This document shows positions 33,514 to 42,700 of a stretch of DNA of 64,000 nucleotides, piece after piece. The position numbers and the translations under genes were made by a program. The notes beneath the pieces are model-generated. The model saw nothing but the letters and a program-made list of their open reading frames with translations, was not told the origin of the DNA and made no database searches. The DNA comes from Streptomyces sp. NK08204 (GTDB lineage: Bacteria; Actinomycetota; Actinomycetes; Streptomycetales; Streptomycetaceae), in the NCBI RefSeq assembly GCF_020400585.1, contig NZ_JAINVF010000022.1, forward strand, positions 58,839 to 122,838, read 5' to 3'. How positions within the stretch are numbered: the first letter of the stretch is position 1; each line of letters begins with the position of its first letter.

Positions 33514-34577
33514 CCGGCGTGTCCGCCGTGACACCGGAGGTCCGCGCCGCCTTCGACGACCACCTCGCCCGCACCGACGAGACCGGGGCCACCGCGCTCG
33601 CCCTGGGCCTGCTGCGGTCCGGGGCCGCGGCGGAGGACATCCTGCTCCGTCTGATCGCCCCCGCACAGGCCGCCGTCGGTGCCCGATGGATGTCCACGGA
33701 ATGGAGCGTGGCCCGGGAGCACGCCGCCACCCATGTGAGCGAGCGTGTGGTGAGTGCCGTGGCCGCCGAGGCCGCCACGGCGCGGCGGCCTCACGACTGT
33801 GCGCCGGCCCGCCACATCGTGTTCGCATGCGTCGAGGGGGAGCGCCACACCCTGCCCGCGCGGATCGCCGCCGAGGTGCTGCGGCTGCGCGGCTTCGACC
33901 TGACGTTCCTCGGTGCCCACGTCCTCCTCCCGCGCCTGATGGCGCAGGTGCACCGGCAGGGACCCGACCTGGTTGCCCTGTCCTGCATGATCCCGGTGTG
34001 CCTGCCTGCCACGCACCCCCTCATCGAGTCCTCCCGCCGCGCCGCGGTGCCGGTGCTCGCGGGCGGCTCGGGCTTCGGGCCCGGGGGCGTCTGGGCCCGC
34101 GCGCTCGGAGCCGACCTGTACGCGCCCGACCCGGCCGCCGCCGCTGAGAGCCTCGCCGTGCGGTGGCCGCAGGCCCCACGGGAGGTGGCACCCCTGGAGC
34201 ACCTCGCCGACGAGGAGTACTCCCGGATCGTCCATGAACGGGCCGAGTTGCTGCGGCGGCTGCACGCCCGGCTGCGCGAGCGGTACCCGCGGCTGCGCGA
34301 GCCCGGCGCGGAGCACGCCGAGGCCGTCCTGGAGGAGTTCGGCCGGCTCCCGGATGTTGTGGCAGCGGCGAACTACGTCGACGATCCGCGGGTCCTCACC
34401 GACTTCCTCTCCTTCGGAGGGGAGTTCCTCCACGCCCGCGGCATGCCCACCGCCGCTCTGGTCGACGCCCTGGCGGCGCTGTCCGGGCCGCTCGGCGGCC
34501 TTCCACGGGCGGCCTCGCACCTGGACGCAGGGCGACGCTGGCTGTCGGCCGCGGGCCATGCCGTCCCGCCGGACTGA
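33510..34577 (+). CDS. Cobalamin-binding sensor protein with CarH-type light-sensor signature
   Basis: A 355-residue protein. Residues about 10-90 form a four-helix cap with W60, E70 and H71 in the spacing W-x9-EH known from CarH/LitR adenosylcobalamin photoreceptors. Residues about 100-225 are a B12-binding Rossmann domain. It has EGERH (His113, likely lower axial ligand), the FLGAHVLLPRL strand-helix, SCMIPVC and AGGSGFG. Residues 226-355 are helical and unassigned. No DNA-binding domain is present. GTG 33510 overlaps the SpoIIE stop (GTGA), so it is made together with the phosphatase and probably regulates it. Confidence 0.85.
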   Translation: MTGVSAVTPEVRAAFDDHLARTDETGATALALGLLRSGAAAEDILLRLIAPAQAAVGARWMSTEWSVAREHAATHVSERVVSAVAAEAATARRPHDCAPARHIVFACVEGERHTLPARIAAEVLRLRGFDLTFLGAHVLLPRLMAQVHRQGPDLVALSCMIPVCLPATHPLIESSRRAAVPVLAGGSGFGPGGVWARALGADLYAPDPAAAAESLAVRWPQAPREVAPLEHLADEEYSRIVHERAELLRRLHARLRERYPRLREPGAEHAEAVLEEFGRLPDVVAAANYVDDPRVLTDFLSFGGEFLHARGMPTAALVDALAALSGPLGGLPRAASHLDAGRRWLSAAGHAVPPD

Positions 34578-34636
34578 CGGCGGGGCAGGGACGGCGCCCG
34601 GCGTCGCGCCGCCGCATCGAGCCCACCGCGGCGTTC

Positions 34637-34677
34637 CCGGTCCGGTTCCGGTCCGGTTCCGGTCCGGTTTTGGTCCG
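34637..34677. repeat. 11-bp tandem repeat (CCGGTCCGGTT)
   Basis: Three and a half copies of an 11-bp unit in the gap after the B12-binding gene. The surrounding 34578-34872 holds no supported gene. Confidence 0.8.
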
Positions 34678-34872
34678 CTGCCGGCGAACCGGCAGGTCAT
34701 TCGGGGTGCGCGCTACCGTCTCCGGCCTGTCGGGGGAGGTGGAGCGCCGGGACAGGGCGAGCCCCCCGAGCATTCCGGTGAGCAGCCGGCCGGTGGCCGG
34801 CCTGCCGCTGCCTTCGCAGCGTGTGCAGTCGGTCCGCGCGAGCTGCGCGTCCCGCACGTCCGGCGGAGCCGG

Positions 34873-35559
34873 TCAGCCGCCGTTACGCAGGGCGTGCAGG
34901 GCGTCGATGCGGTTGGTGGTGATGGAGTCGACGCCCAGGTCCAGCAGGCGGCGCAGGGAGCGGCGGGTGTCCGGGGTCCAGACGGACAGCAGGTAGCCGT
35001 CGCGGCGGGCGCGGGCCGCCAGATCCCGGTCGACGAGGGAGAACCGGTAGTTGAGCCAGCGCGGGCGGATCGCGTCCAGCAGCGCGGGCCGGGGCGGGGC
35101 CAGGGTCGTCCAGGTCAGAGCGATCTCGGCGGCCCCATCGGCGGCCCGGACAGCGAGCATGGCCTCGGCGTGGGCGCAGTAGTACACCCGCTCCCGGGCC
35201 CCGCTCTGCCGGACGACGTCCATGATCCGCTCGACCGTACGGCGGTCGACCCGCCCGCACACATCCAGCATCACCCGGCTGTCGTCCGTCGCCGCCAGTG
35301 CCTCGGCCAGCGTCGGCACACCGCCCGCCGTGAGGCCCTTCACCTCCTCGGCCGACAGCGCTCCGAGCGGCCGGCGGATCCCCCACAGCCGCTCCAGCGT
35401 CTCGTCGTGCAGCAGCACGGGGACGCCGTCACGGGTGAGTCGTACGTCGATCTCGACCGCGTCCGCGCCCTGGTCGAGCGCGGAACGCAGTGAGCCGACG
35501 GTGTTCTCGCGGAAGCGGTAGGGGTCGCCGCGATGGGCCACGGCGGTCACGGTCTGCAT
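34873..35559 (-). CDS. Glycerophosphodiester phosphodiesterase family protein
   Basis: A 228-residue GDPD TIM barrel. Catalytic and metal motifs are AHRGD (His-Arg), ENTVGS, EIDVRLTRDG and LLHDETL. It hydrolyses glycerophosphodiesters to glycerol-3-phosphate and an alcohol. No signal peptide, so cytoplasmic. ATG 35559 is preferred to an upstream in-frame ATG at 35577 because it starts the conserved MQTVTAVAHRG and follows GGGGG. It ends 46 nt downstream of the adenosine deaminase gene's partner strand region without overlap. Confidence 0.9.
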   Translation of the reverse strand: MQTVTAVAHRGDPYRFRENTVGSLRSALDQGADAVEIDVRLTRDGVPVLLHDETLERLWGIRRPLGALSAEEVKGLTAGGVPTLAEALAATDDSRVMLDVCGRVDRRTVERIMDVVRQSGARERVYYCAHAEAMLAVRAADGAAEIALTWTTLAPPRPALLDAIRPRWLNYRFSLVDRDLAARARRDGYLLSVWTPDTRRSLRRLLDLGVDSITTNRIDALHALRNGG

Positions 35560-35605
35560 GGCCCCCATTGTGTCCAAGCCGCAGGGGCGAATGCAGGCGC
35601 AGGAA

Positions 35606-36679
35606 TCAGCCGGTGAGCCAGGCGGTGGTGTACGCGTCGATCTCCCCGGCGATCCGGGCCTTGCCCGCCGCGTCCAGGAAGGACGCCTCCACGGCGTTCT
35701 TGGCGAGGTCGGCCAGGCCCCGCTCGTCCAGGTCGAGCAGGCGGGCGGCCACCGCGTACTCGGTGTTGAGGTCGGTGCCGAACATCGGCGGGTCGTCGGA
35801 GTTGATCGTGACCAGCACCCCGGCCTCGGTGAACTCCTTGAGCGGGTGCTCGTCCAGCGTGCGCACCGCGCGCGTGGCGATGTTGGAGGTCGGGCAGACC
35901 TCCAGCGGGATGCGGTGCTCGGCGAGGTGCGCGAGCAGCTTCGGGTCCTGGGCCGAACTGGTGCCGTGCCCGATGCGCTCGGCGCGCAGTTCGGTCAGCG
36001 CGTCCCACACGGTCTGCGGGCCGGTCGTCTCCCCGGCGTGCGGGACGGAGCGCAGGCCCGCGGCGATGGCCCGGTCGAAGTACGGCTTGAACTGCGGTCG
36101 GGGCACGCCTATCTCGGGTCCGCCGAGCCCGAACGACACCAGGCCCTCCGGGCGTATCCGGTCCTCGGTGGCGAGCCGCACCGTCTCCTCGGCCGCCTGG
36201 AGACCGGCCTCGCCGGGTATGTCGAAGCACCAGCGCAGTACGGTCCCGAACTCGGCCTCGGCCGCCTTCCGGGCGTCCTCGATCGCGTCCATGAAGGCAC
36301 GCTCGTCGATGCCGCGGCGGGTGGAGGAGAAGGGGGTGATGGTCAGCTCGGCGTAGCGCACCCGCTGCCGGGCCAGGTCCCGGGCCACCTCGTAGGTGAG
36401 CAGGCGGACGTCCTCCGGGGTGCGGACGAGGTCCACGACCGAGAGGTAGACCTCCACGAAGTGCGCGAAGTCCGTGAAGGTGAAGTAGTCGGCCAGGGCC
36501 TCGGGGTCGGTGGGGACCTTGGAGTCGGGGTGACGGGCGGCCAGTTCCGAGACGATGCGCGGGGAGGCCGAGCCGACGTGGTGGACGTGCAGTTCGGCCT
36601 TGGGCAGTGCGGCGATGAAGTCGCGCAGATCGCGCTCGGGTGTGCCGACGGCGAGCACGGAGCCGCTGTGGTCGGTCAA
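35606..36679 (-). CDS. add: Adenosine deaminase
   Basis: A 357-residue metal-dependent deaminase. Zn ligands are in ELHVHHVGSASP, and the catalytic section is HAGETTGPQTVWDAL, RIGHGT and TINSDDPPMF. HVHHVGS in place of the common HLHLEG is usual for this actinobacterial subgroup. It converts adenosine to inosine in purine salvage. The start is TTG 36679 with GGGGAGG just upstream; the open frame continues much further but without family similarity. Confidence 0.9.
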   Translation of the reverse strand: MTDHSGSVLAVGTPERDLRDFIAALPKAELHVHHVGSASPRIVSELAARHPDSKVPTDPEALADYFTFTDFAHFVEVYLSVVDLVRTPEDVRLLTYEVARDLARQRVRYAELTITPFSSTRRGIDERAFMDAIEDARKAAEAEFGTVLRWCFDIPGEAGLQAAEETVRLATEDRIRPEGLVSFGLGGPEIGVPRPQFKPYFDRAIAAGLRSVPHAGETTGPQTVWDALTELRAERIGHGTSSAQDPKLLAHLAEHRIPLEVCPTSNIATRAVRTLDEHPLKEFTEAGVLVTINSDDPPMFGTDLNTEYAVAARLLDLDERGLADLAKNAVEASFLDAAGKARIAGEIDAYTTAWLTG

Positions 36680-36831
36680 GGTTCCTCCCCGGGAACGGCG
36701 CCCGCGGACCGAGGTCCGGGGTCCGGGCGCGGGTGATCGGCTGATCGGTGACGTCGGGTCATCGTAGGCCCCCGGCGTCCGGCCCCAACCCCAGGCCCGG
36801 AAAGAGCGGAGCTTCCCCGTAGCATGACGGG

Positions 36832-37650
36832 ATGTCCAGCGCAGGGGGCCCAACCATGTCCGACGAGGTGCCGCAGCCGATACCGACGGAGCAGGGCCCC
36901 GGGGACCGGCCCACCGTACCCCGGGTGTCCCTGGGCAAGCCGGGGCCCGCGCCCTCCGGTGCGCCGGGGGCCGGATCAATCCACGACCAGCAGACGCTGA
37001 CGTCCCTGCCCGCCGCTTCCGTCGCCGGCGCCGCCGGGCCCGCCCCCGCCGACGCCGTGCGCCCGGCCTGGGCACCTCCGGCAGGCGCCCCCGCGCACCC
37101 GTTCCCCCCGTTCGGCCCCGCCCCCGCGCACCCCTACGGCCCGCCGGCTTCCGCCCCGGCCGCGTCCGCCACCCCCTATGCATCACCCATGGCTCCCGGT
37201 GCCCAGCCGCAGAACGCGGCCGTGCCGGCGCCGCCGCTCGCTCCCGGCGGTCCCGGTCAGGTCCCGTACGGCGGCTACCCGGGCGGGCCGGCGCCCCACG
37301 GCTACGCCTACCCGGGCCAGGTGCCGCAGCCGCAGCACGGCGCGGGCGGGATCCCCTCCTATCCGGCCGCAAACGGCTACGGCTGGCCCGGTTTCCAGCC
37401 CGTGCCCCACAACGGCATGGGTACGGCCTCCCTGGTGCTGGGCATTTCGGCGGCTGTGTTCTTCTGCCTGTGGCCGCTCGCCCTGGTGGCCGGGATCGTC
37501 GCGGTGGTCCTCGGCGCGCTGGCCCGGGGCAAGGCCGCCCGGGGCGAGGCCACCAACCCGGGCGTGGCCCTGGCCGGCATCATCTGCGGCGCCGCCGGGA
37601 TCGTGCTGGTGCTGGGGCTCGTCGCCTTCTACATCGCGTACCACACCTGA
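36832..37650 (+). CDS. DUF4190-type membrane protein with Pro-rich N-terminus
   Basis: A 272-residue protein. The first 195 residues are Pro/Ala/Gly-rich and probably disordered (APAHPYGPPAS, GYAYPGQVPQPQHG). Residues about 197-270 form the two-helix DUF4190 module (NGMGTASLVLGISAAVFFCLWPLALVAGIVAVVLG). Such proteins are common in streptomycetes; function unknown, though the proline-rich region may bind partners. ATG 36832 has only a weak ribosome-binding site. Confidence 0.85.
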   Translation: MSSAGGPTMSDEVPQPIPTEQGPGDRPTVPRVSLGKPGPAPSGAPGAGSIHDQQTLTSLPAASVAGAAGPAPADAVRPAWAPPAGAPAHPFPPFGPAPAHPYGPPASAPAASATPYASPMAPGAQPQNAAVPAPPLAPGGPGQVPYGGYPGGPAPHGYAYPGQVPQPQHGAGGIPSYPAANGYGWPGFQPVPHNGMGTASLVLGISAAVFFCLWPLALVAGIVAVVLGALARGKAARGEATNPGVALAGIICGAAGIVLVLGLVAFYIAYHT

Positions 37651-37691
37651 GCGTCGCGCCCGCGCCCGGCCGGCGACGAGCCGCATCGCGG

Positions 37692-37711
37692 CTGCGCGGC
37701 AGTCCGCGCAG
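37692..37711. terminator. Short hairpin after the DUF4190 gene
   Basis: CTGCGCGG / CCGCGCAG with a CAGT loop, 42 nt after the stop codon. Confidence 0.6.
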
Positions 37712-37781
37712 GGTTCCCCAGGAGACTGAAGGGCCCTCCCAGCACCTTCCGGCACGCTCGTGGAGGATCCGCCTGACGGCA

Positions 37782-37819
37782 CGTCCGCTCCCTGTGCGGG
37801 CGCGTCCCGCAGGCGGACG
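37782..37819. terminator. Longer hairpin between convergent genes
   Basis: Outer CGTCCGC / GCGGACG and inner CCTGTGCGGG / CCCGCAGG form one interrupted stem of about 15 pairs between the DUF4190 gene (+) and the NADAR gene (-). Confidence 0.6.
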
Positions 37820-37898
37820 CCCGCTACGGAGCCACCCCCTGGCGTCAGAAGGGTGAACGCGCCGGACGACGTGGTCCGGTTCCGAAGGCCCTGCAGGG

Positions 37899-38462
37899 TC
37901 ACGCCCCGGCCCCTGCCAGCCTCTCCCGCGCCTCCATCAGTGCGAAGCCCAGCAGATTGGGGCCCTTCCAGCGCTCGGGGTCCGAAGCGGCCTCGTCGTC
38001 CGCCGCGAGGCCGATGCCCCAGACGCGGTCCACCGGGCTCGCCTCCACCAGTACCCGCTCGCCGGTGGCCAGCAGGAACTCGCGCAGTGCGTCGTGCGCG
38101 GCGAACTTGTGGACGCTGCCCTCGACCACGATCCGGAAGCGCTCCCGCTCCCATATCGCTTCGTCGAAGCCGCGGACCAGCCGCCCCACTTTCTTGGCCT
38201 CGGCGGGATGCGCGGCGGCCAGCACCCCGCGCTCCGCCTCCGTGTCCCCGAAGAGCCGGGCCTTGCCGGCCATCATCCAGTGCTCCGCCGTCGCGTACGG
38301 CACGCCGTCCACCACGAAGGGTGAGGGCCACCACTGGCTCAGACAGCTCGCGTCGATCCGGCCGTCCCTGCGTGGCCGGTGTCCCCAGAAGTGGAGATAC
38401 CTGATCCGGGCGCCCGCCCGGACATGCCTGATCAGGGCGTCCACACCGTCGATCTTTCCCAT
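37899..38462 (-). CDS. NADAR (YbiA-like) domain protein
   Basis: A 187-residue single-domain protein. Core text LHFWGHRP, SQWWPSPFVVDGVPYATAEHWMMAGKARLFGD, GRLVRGFDEAIWERERF and DRVWGIGLA matches the NADAR/YbiA family, whose members act on ADP-ribose-linked or N-glycosidic substrates. Plant and bacterial relatives break down reactive riboflavin intermediates. ATG 38462 is given; a GTG at 38492 extends it by ten residues. It is divergent from the second aminobutyraldehyde dehydrogenase. Confidence 0.88.
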   Translation of the reverse strand: MGKIDGVDALIRHVRAGARIRYLHFWGHRPRRDGRIDASCLSQWWPSPFVVDGVPYATAEHWMMAGKARLFGDTEAERGVLAAAHPAEAKKVGRLVRGFDEAIWERERFRIVVEGSVHKFAAHDALREFLLATGERVLVEASPVDRVWGIGLAADDEAASDPERWKGPNLLGFALMEARERLAGAGA

Positions 38463-38492
38463 GCACGCGAGTGTGGCACGCACCACTGACAC

Positions 38493-38669
38493 TCCGTCCG
38501 GCCTTTTCCGTCCCGACTCGACACCTGGTCGACAGATTCCGTCGCGTAACCAAAAGGCAACAACGGAATCACTTGTTGGCGTCCTATAGCTCTGTCAGGA
38601 TCGGCACTCAATTCGAGCTGGAGCTACGCCACCCGCCCCAGGGACGGGCGTACGGCGGAGGAGAGCGAC
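38493..38669 (+). promoter_or_regulatory. Promoter region of the polyamine uptake/catabolism operon
   Basis: A 177-bp gap between NADAR (-) and the dehydrogenase (+). It includes an AT-richer patch (38540-38610, with ACCAAAAGGCAACAACGG) and a good ribosome-binding site GGAGGAGAG just before ATG 38670. The exact -35/-10 elements were not assigned. Confidence 0.4.
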
Positions 38670-40205
38670 ATGCATGAACCGGGCACCGCCACCCCGGAAC
38701 GATTCCCTGCCACGGAGCGCTTCGCGGACGGCGCGCAGTTCATCGCGGGCCGGCCGGCGAAGGGCACCTCCGGCCGCACCCATGCCGTGGTCGACCCTGC
38801 CACCGGCGCCCAGGTGTACACCTACGAACTGGCCGGGACGCAGGACGTCGACGCGGCCGTGGCCGCCGCCCGTGCGGCCTTTCCCGGCTGGTCCTCGGCG
38901 ACCCCCGGCGAACGCTCCGACGCGCTGCACCGGTTCGCCGCCGTGCTCGCCGGCCGAGCCGAGGACTTCGCCCGCGCGGAGTCCCTCCAGTGCGGCAAGC
39001 CGCTGAAGCTCACCCGCGAGTTCGACGTGCCCGGAACCGTCGACAACACCGCGTTCTTCGCGGGCGCCGCCCGGCACCTGCAGGGACAGTCCGCGGGGGA
39101 GTACTCCGGCGACCACACGTCGTACGTCCGCCGCGAGCCGATCGGGGTCGTCGGGTCCATCGCACCCTGGAACTACCCGCTCCAGATGGCCGCCTGGAAG
39201 ATCCTCCCGGCGATCGCCGCGGGCAACACGATCGTGCTCAAGCCCGCCGAGCTGACCCCGCTCACCTCGCTGATGTTCGCCCGCGCCGCCACGGACGCGG
39301 GCATCCCGGACGGCGTGATCAACATCGTCACCGGGACCGGGAAGGAAGCCGGCGAGCACCTCGTCGGGCACCCCGATGTCGCCATGACCTCCTTCACCGG
39401 GTCCACCGCCGTCGGCAAGCGGGTCGCCGAGACCGCCACCGCCACCGTCAAGCGGCTGCACCTGGAGCTGGGCGGCAAGGCGCCCTTCGTGGTCTTCGAC
39501 GACGCCGACCTGGACGCCGCCGTCAACGGCGCGGTCGCCGGCGCGCTCATCAACACAGGGCAGGACTGCACGGCCGCCACACGCGCGTACGTGCAGCGAC
39601 CGCTGTACGAGGCGTTCGTGCAGCGGACGGCCGCCCTGATGGGGACCGTGCGCCTCGGTGATCCCTTCGCCCCCGGCACCGACCTCGGTCCGCTCATCTC
39701 GCACGCCCAGCGCGACCGGGTCGCCGGCTTCGTGGACCGCGCGCGGGCCTACGCGCGCGTGCTGACCGGCGGTGAGGCCCCGCAGGGCGAGCTGAAGGAC
39801 GGCGCCTACTACCGGCCCACTCTGATCGCCGACGCTGCCCAGGACAGCGAGATCGTCCAGTCGGAGATCTTCGGTCCGGTGTTGGTCGTACTGCCGTTCG
39901 ACAGTGACGAGGAGGGCATCCGGCTGGCCAACGACACTCCCTACGGCCTCGCCGCCTCTGCGTGGACCGGCAGTGTCTACCGCGCGAACCGCGCCACCCG
40001 CGAGATCAAGGCGGGCTGTGTGTGGATCAACGACCACATTCCGATCATCAGCGAGATGCCGCACGGGGGCTACAAGGCCTCCGGCTTCGGCAAGGACATG
40101 TCCGTGTACTCCTTCGAGGAATACACGCAGGTCAAGCACGTAATGTTCGACAACACGGCGGTCGCCCGCAAGGACTGGCACCGCACGATCTTCGGGGACC
40201 GGTAA
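38670..40205 (+). CDS. Gamma-aminobutyraldehyde dehydrogenase, second copy
   Basis: A 511-residue aldehyde dehydrogenase. Glu is in LELGGKAPFVVF, catalytic Cys in NTGQDCTAATR, NAD-binding in APWNYPLQMAAWKILPAIAAG. It is about 30 residues longer than the copy at 29.3 kb because of N- and C-terminal extensions. It heads the run dehydrogenase-PotD-PotA-PotB-PotC-amine oxidase on one strand with short gaps, so it is very likely part of a polyamine uptake and degradation operon. ATG 38670 has GGAGGAGAG upstream. Confidence 0.9.
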   Translation: MHEPGTATPERFPATERFADGAQFIAGRPAKGTSGRTHAVVDPATGAQVYTYELAGTQDVDAAVAAARAAFPGWSSATPGERSDALHRFAAVLAGRAEDFARAESLQCGKPLKLTREFDVPGTVDNTAFFAGAARHLQGQSAGEYSGDHTSYVRREPIGVVGSIAPWNYPLQMAAWKILPAIAAGNTIVLKPAELTPLTSLMFARAATDAGIPDGVINIVTGTGKEAGEHLVGHPDVAMTSFTGSTAVGKRVAETATATVKRLHLELGGKAPFVVFDDADLDAAVNGAVAGALINTGQDCTAATRAYVQRPLYEAFVQRTAALMGTVRLGDPFAPGTDLGPLISHAQRDRVAGFVDRARAYARVLTGGEAPQGELKDGAYYRPTLIADAAQDSEIVQSEIFGPVLVVLPFDSDEEGIRLANDTPYGLAASAWTGSVYRANRATREIKAGCVWINDHIPIISEMPHGGYKASGFGKDMSVYSFEEYTQVKHVMFDNTAVARKDWHRTIFGDR

Positions 40206-40287
40206 CAGACCGAGACCGGCTGTTGCCGGATGCGACGAACCGGCCCGTGACCAGGCCGACCCATCCCTCCGAAAGGGCACCACGCGC

Positions 40288-41535
40288 ATGGAGCAGTACG
40301 AGCCCGACCGCCTCACGCCGGTCGAAACAGCCGCCACACGGCGTAGTCCCCGAGGCGGCAGGGTCGCGATGACCCGCCGTTCAATGCTGCGCGCCTCCGC
40401 GAGCGGCGTACTCGCGGCCGGCGGACTCGGGGCGCTGAGCGGCTGCGGGATCCCCGCGGCGGCCAGGACGCAGGGCGGTGTGTCCGCCGACGACCACTCG
40501 GCCAAGGAGAAGGTCGTCAACTTCTCCAACTGGCCCGAGTACATCGACGTGGACGACAAGGGCAAGGGCCATCCCACGCTCGCCGCGTTCGCCAAGCGGA
40601 CCGGTATCAAGGTCAAGTACACCGAGGACATCAACGACAACGACGAGTTCTTCGGCAAGATCCAGCCGCAGCTCGCCGCCGGCCAGGACACCGGCCGTGA
40701 CCTCATCGTCCTCACGGACTGGCTGGCCGCCCGCATGATCCGCCTCGGGTACGTCCAGAAACTGGACCCGTCCAACCTGCCGCACGCCTTCGCCAACCTG
40801 TCGGACCAGTTCCGCGCCCCCGACTGGGACCCGGGCCGCGCCTACTCCTACCCCTGGCAGGGCATCTCGACCGTCATCGCGTACAACAAGAAGGCGCTCG
40901 ACGGCATCGAGGTGAAGTCGGTCTCCGACCTGCTGGACAACCCGAAGCTCAAGGGCCGGGTCGGCTTCCTGACGGAGATGCGCGACAGCGTCGGCATGAC
41001 CATGCTCGACATGGGCAAGGACCCGGCGAAGTTCAGCGACGACGACTTCGACGCGGTGATCGCCCGCCTGCAGAAGGCCGTCGACAAGGGGCAGATCCGC
41101 CGTTTCACGGGCAACGACTACACCTCCGACCTCAGCAAGGGCGACTTCGCCGCCTGCATCGCCTGGGCCGGTGACGTCGTCCAGCTCCAGGCGGACAGCC
41201 CGGACGTCGGCTACGTCATCCCCGACAGCGGCTACATGACCTCCACCGACAACCTGCTGATCCCCAACAAGGCGCGTCACAAGACGAACGCCGAGCGGCT
41301 CATCGACTACTTCTTCGAGCCCGAACCGGCCGCCGAACTCGCCGCCTACATCAACTACGTGAGTCCGGTCGCGGGCGTGCGGCCCTACCTGGCCAAGCTC
41401 GACAAGGCGGCGGCGGACAACCCGCTGATCGTGCCCGACAAGGCCATGCAGGCCAGATCCCGTGCCTTCCGCTCCCTGAGCCAGAAGGAAGAGACGGCCT
41501 ACCAGCAGAAGTTCTCGAAGCTCACAGGGGCGTGA
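40288..41535 (+). CDS. Polyamine ABC transporter, substrate-binding lipoprotein (PotD-like)
   Basis: A 415-residue protein with a twin-arginine motif (MTRRSMLRASAS) and a lipobox LSGC near residue 54, so it is a Tat-exported lipoprotein. The body has FSNWPEYIDVDD, DLIVLTDWLAARMIRLGY, YPWQGISTVIAYNKKAL and IAWAGDVVQLQ, as in PotD/PotF. It binds putrescine or spermidine outside the membrane. Its stop overlaps the GTG of the ATPase gene. Confidence 0.93.
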   Translation: MEQYEPDRLTPVETAATRRSPRGGRVAMTRRSMLRASASGVLAAGGLGALSGCGIPAAARTQGGVSADDHSAKEKVVNFSNWPEYIDVDDKGKGHPTLAAFAKRTGIKVKYTEDINDNDEFFGKIQPQLAAGQDTGRDLIVLTDWLAARMIRLGYVQKLDPSNLPHAFANLSDQFRAPDWDPGRAYSYPWQGISTVIAYNKKALDGIEVKSVSDLLDNPKLKGRVGFLTEMRDSVGMTMLDMGKDPAKFSDDDFDAVIARLQKAVDKGQIRRFTGNDYTSDLSKGDFAACIAWAGDVVQLQADSPDVGYVIPDSGYMTSTDNLLIPNKARHKTNAERLIDYFFEPEPAAELAAYINYVSPVAGVRPYLAKLDKAAADNPLIVPDKAMQARSRAFRSLSQKEETAYQQKFSKLTGA

Positions 41536-42698
41536 CGACGATGAAGACGACGACAGACAGCAGCGGCGACGTCCGCCTCACCGGTATCGGCAAGACCTAC
41601 GGCTCCTTCACCGCCGTACACCCGCTCGACCTGACCGTGCCCCAGGGCTCCTTCTTCGCCCTGCTCGGCGCCTCCGGCTGCGGCAAGACCACCACCCTGC
41701 GCATGATCGCGGGCCTCGAGGAGCCGACCAGCGGCACCGTGCACCTCGGCGACCAGGACGTCACCCACCTGCCGCCCTACAAGCGGCCGGTCAACACGGT
41801 CTTCCAGTCCTACGCCCTCTTCCCGCACCTGGACATCTTCGAGAACGTCGCCTTCGGTCTGCGCCGGCGCGGCATCAAGAGCGTGAAGAAACAGGTCGAG
41901 GAGATGCTGGAGCTGGTCCAGCTCGGCGAGCAGGCGCGCAAGAAGCCGCACCAGCTCTCCGGCGGCCAGCAGCAGCGTGTCGCCGTCGCCCGCGCGCTCA
42001 TCAACCACCCGAAGGTCCTGCTCCTCGACGAGCCGCTCGGCGCCCTCGACCTGAAACTGCGCCGCCAGATGCAGCTGGAGCTCAAGCGCATCCAGACCGA
42101 GGTCGGCATCACCTTCATCCATGTCACGCACGATCAGGAGGAGGCCATGACCATGGCCGACACGGTCGCCGTGATGAACGCGGGCCGCGTCGAGCAGCTC
42201 GGTTCGCCCACCGACCTGTACGAGAACCCGCAGACCACCTTCGTCGCGAACTTCCTCGGCACCTCGAACCTGATCGAGGCAGAGGTCGACACGAGGAGCG
42301 GCGACGACATCGTGCTCAAGGCCGGCGGCGGCAAGCTGGTGCTGCCCCAGGCGCGTTGTTCCGCCCCGACGACGACCGGTGGCAAGGTGCTGGTCGGCAT
42401 CCGGCCGGAGAAGATATCGCTCACGCACGCGGACGACGCGGGGGAGATCCCGGAGGGCCGCAACCGGCTCACCGGCAAGATCGCCGACGCCAGCTTCATC
42501 GGCGTCTCCACGCAGTACGTCATCGACAGCCCGGTCTGCGACGACCTCGCGGTGTACGTCCAGAACGTCGAGCGGGACGGCCGCCTCGTCCCCGGCGCCG
42601 ACGTCGTCCTGCACTGGAGCCCGGCGCACACCTTCGGCCTGGACGCGGCCCAGGACATCGGTGCCGGAGTGGAGACCGTCGAGGAAGAGGCCGCATAG
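41532..42698 (+). CDS. Polyamine ABC transporter, ATP-binding protein (PotA-like)
   Basis: A 388-residue ABC ATPase. Walker A GASGCGKTT, signature LSGGQQQRVAVARAL, Walker B VLLLDEPLGALD, switch VTHDQEEAM. The C-terminal TOBE domain (about residues 290-370) is normal for PotA. GTG 41532 overlaps the PotD stop (GTGA); an in-frame ATG at 41541 is an alternative. It energises uptake with the two permeases downstream. Confidence 0.94.
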   Translation: MTTMKTTTDSSGDVRLTGIGKTYGSFTAVHPLDLTVPQGSFFALLGASGCGKTTTLRMIAGLEEPTSGTVHLGDQDVTHLPPYKRPVNTVFQSYALFPHLDIFENVAFGLRRRGIKSVKKQVEEMLELVQLGEQARKKPHQLSGGQQQRVAVARALINHPKVLLLDEPLGALDLKLRRQMQLELKRIQTEVGITFIHVTHDQEEAMTMADTVAVMNAGRVEQLGSPTDLYENPQTTFVANFLGTSNLIEAEVDTRSGDDIVLKAGGGKLVLPQARCSAPTTTGGKVLVGIRPEKISLTHADDAGEIPEGRNRLTGKIADASFIGVSTQYVIDSPVCDDLAVYVQNVERDGRLVPGADVVLHWSPAHTFGLDAAQDIGAGVETVEEEAA

Positions 42699-42700
42699 AC

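Noticed and set aside
34396..34857. Minus-strand open frame of 153 codons with CTRCEGSGRP
   Set aside because: It overlaps the end of the well-supported B12-binding gene and runs across an 11-bp tandem repeat; the Cys motif alone is too weak.
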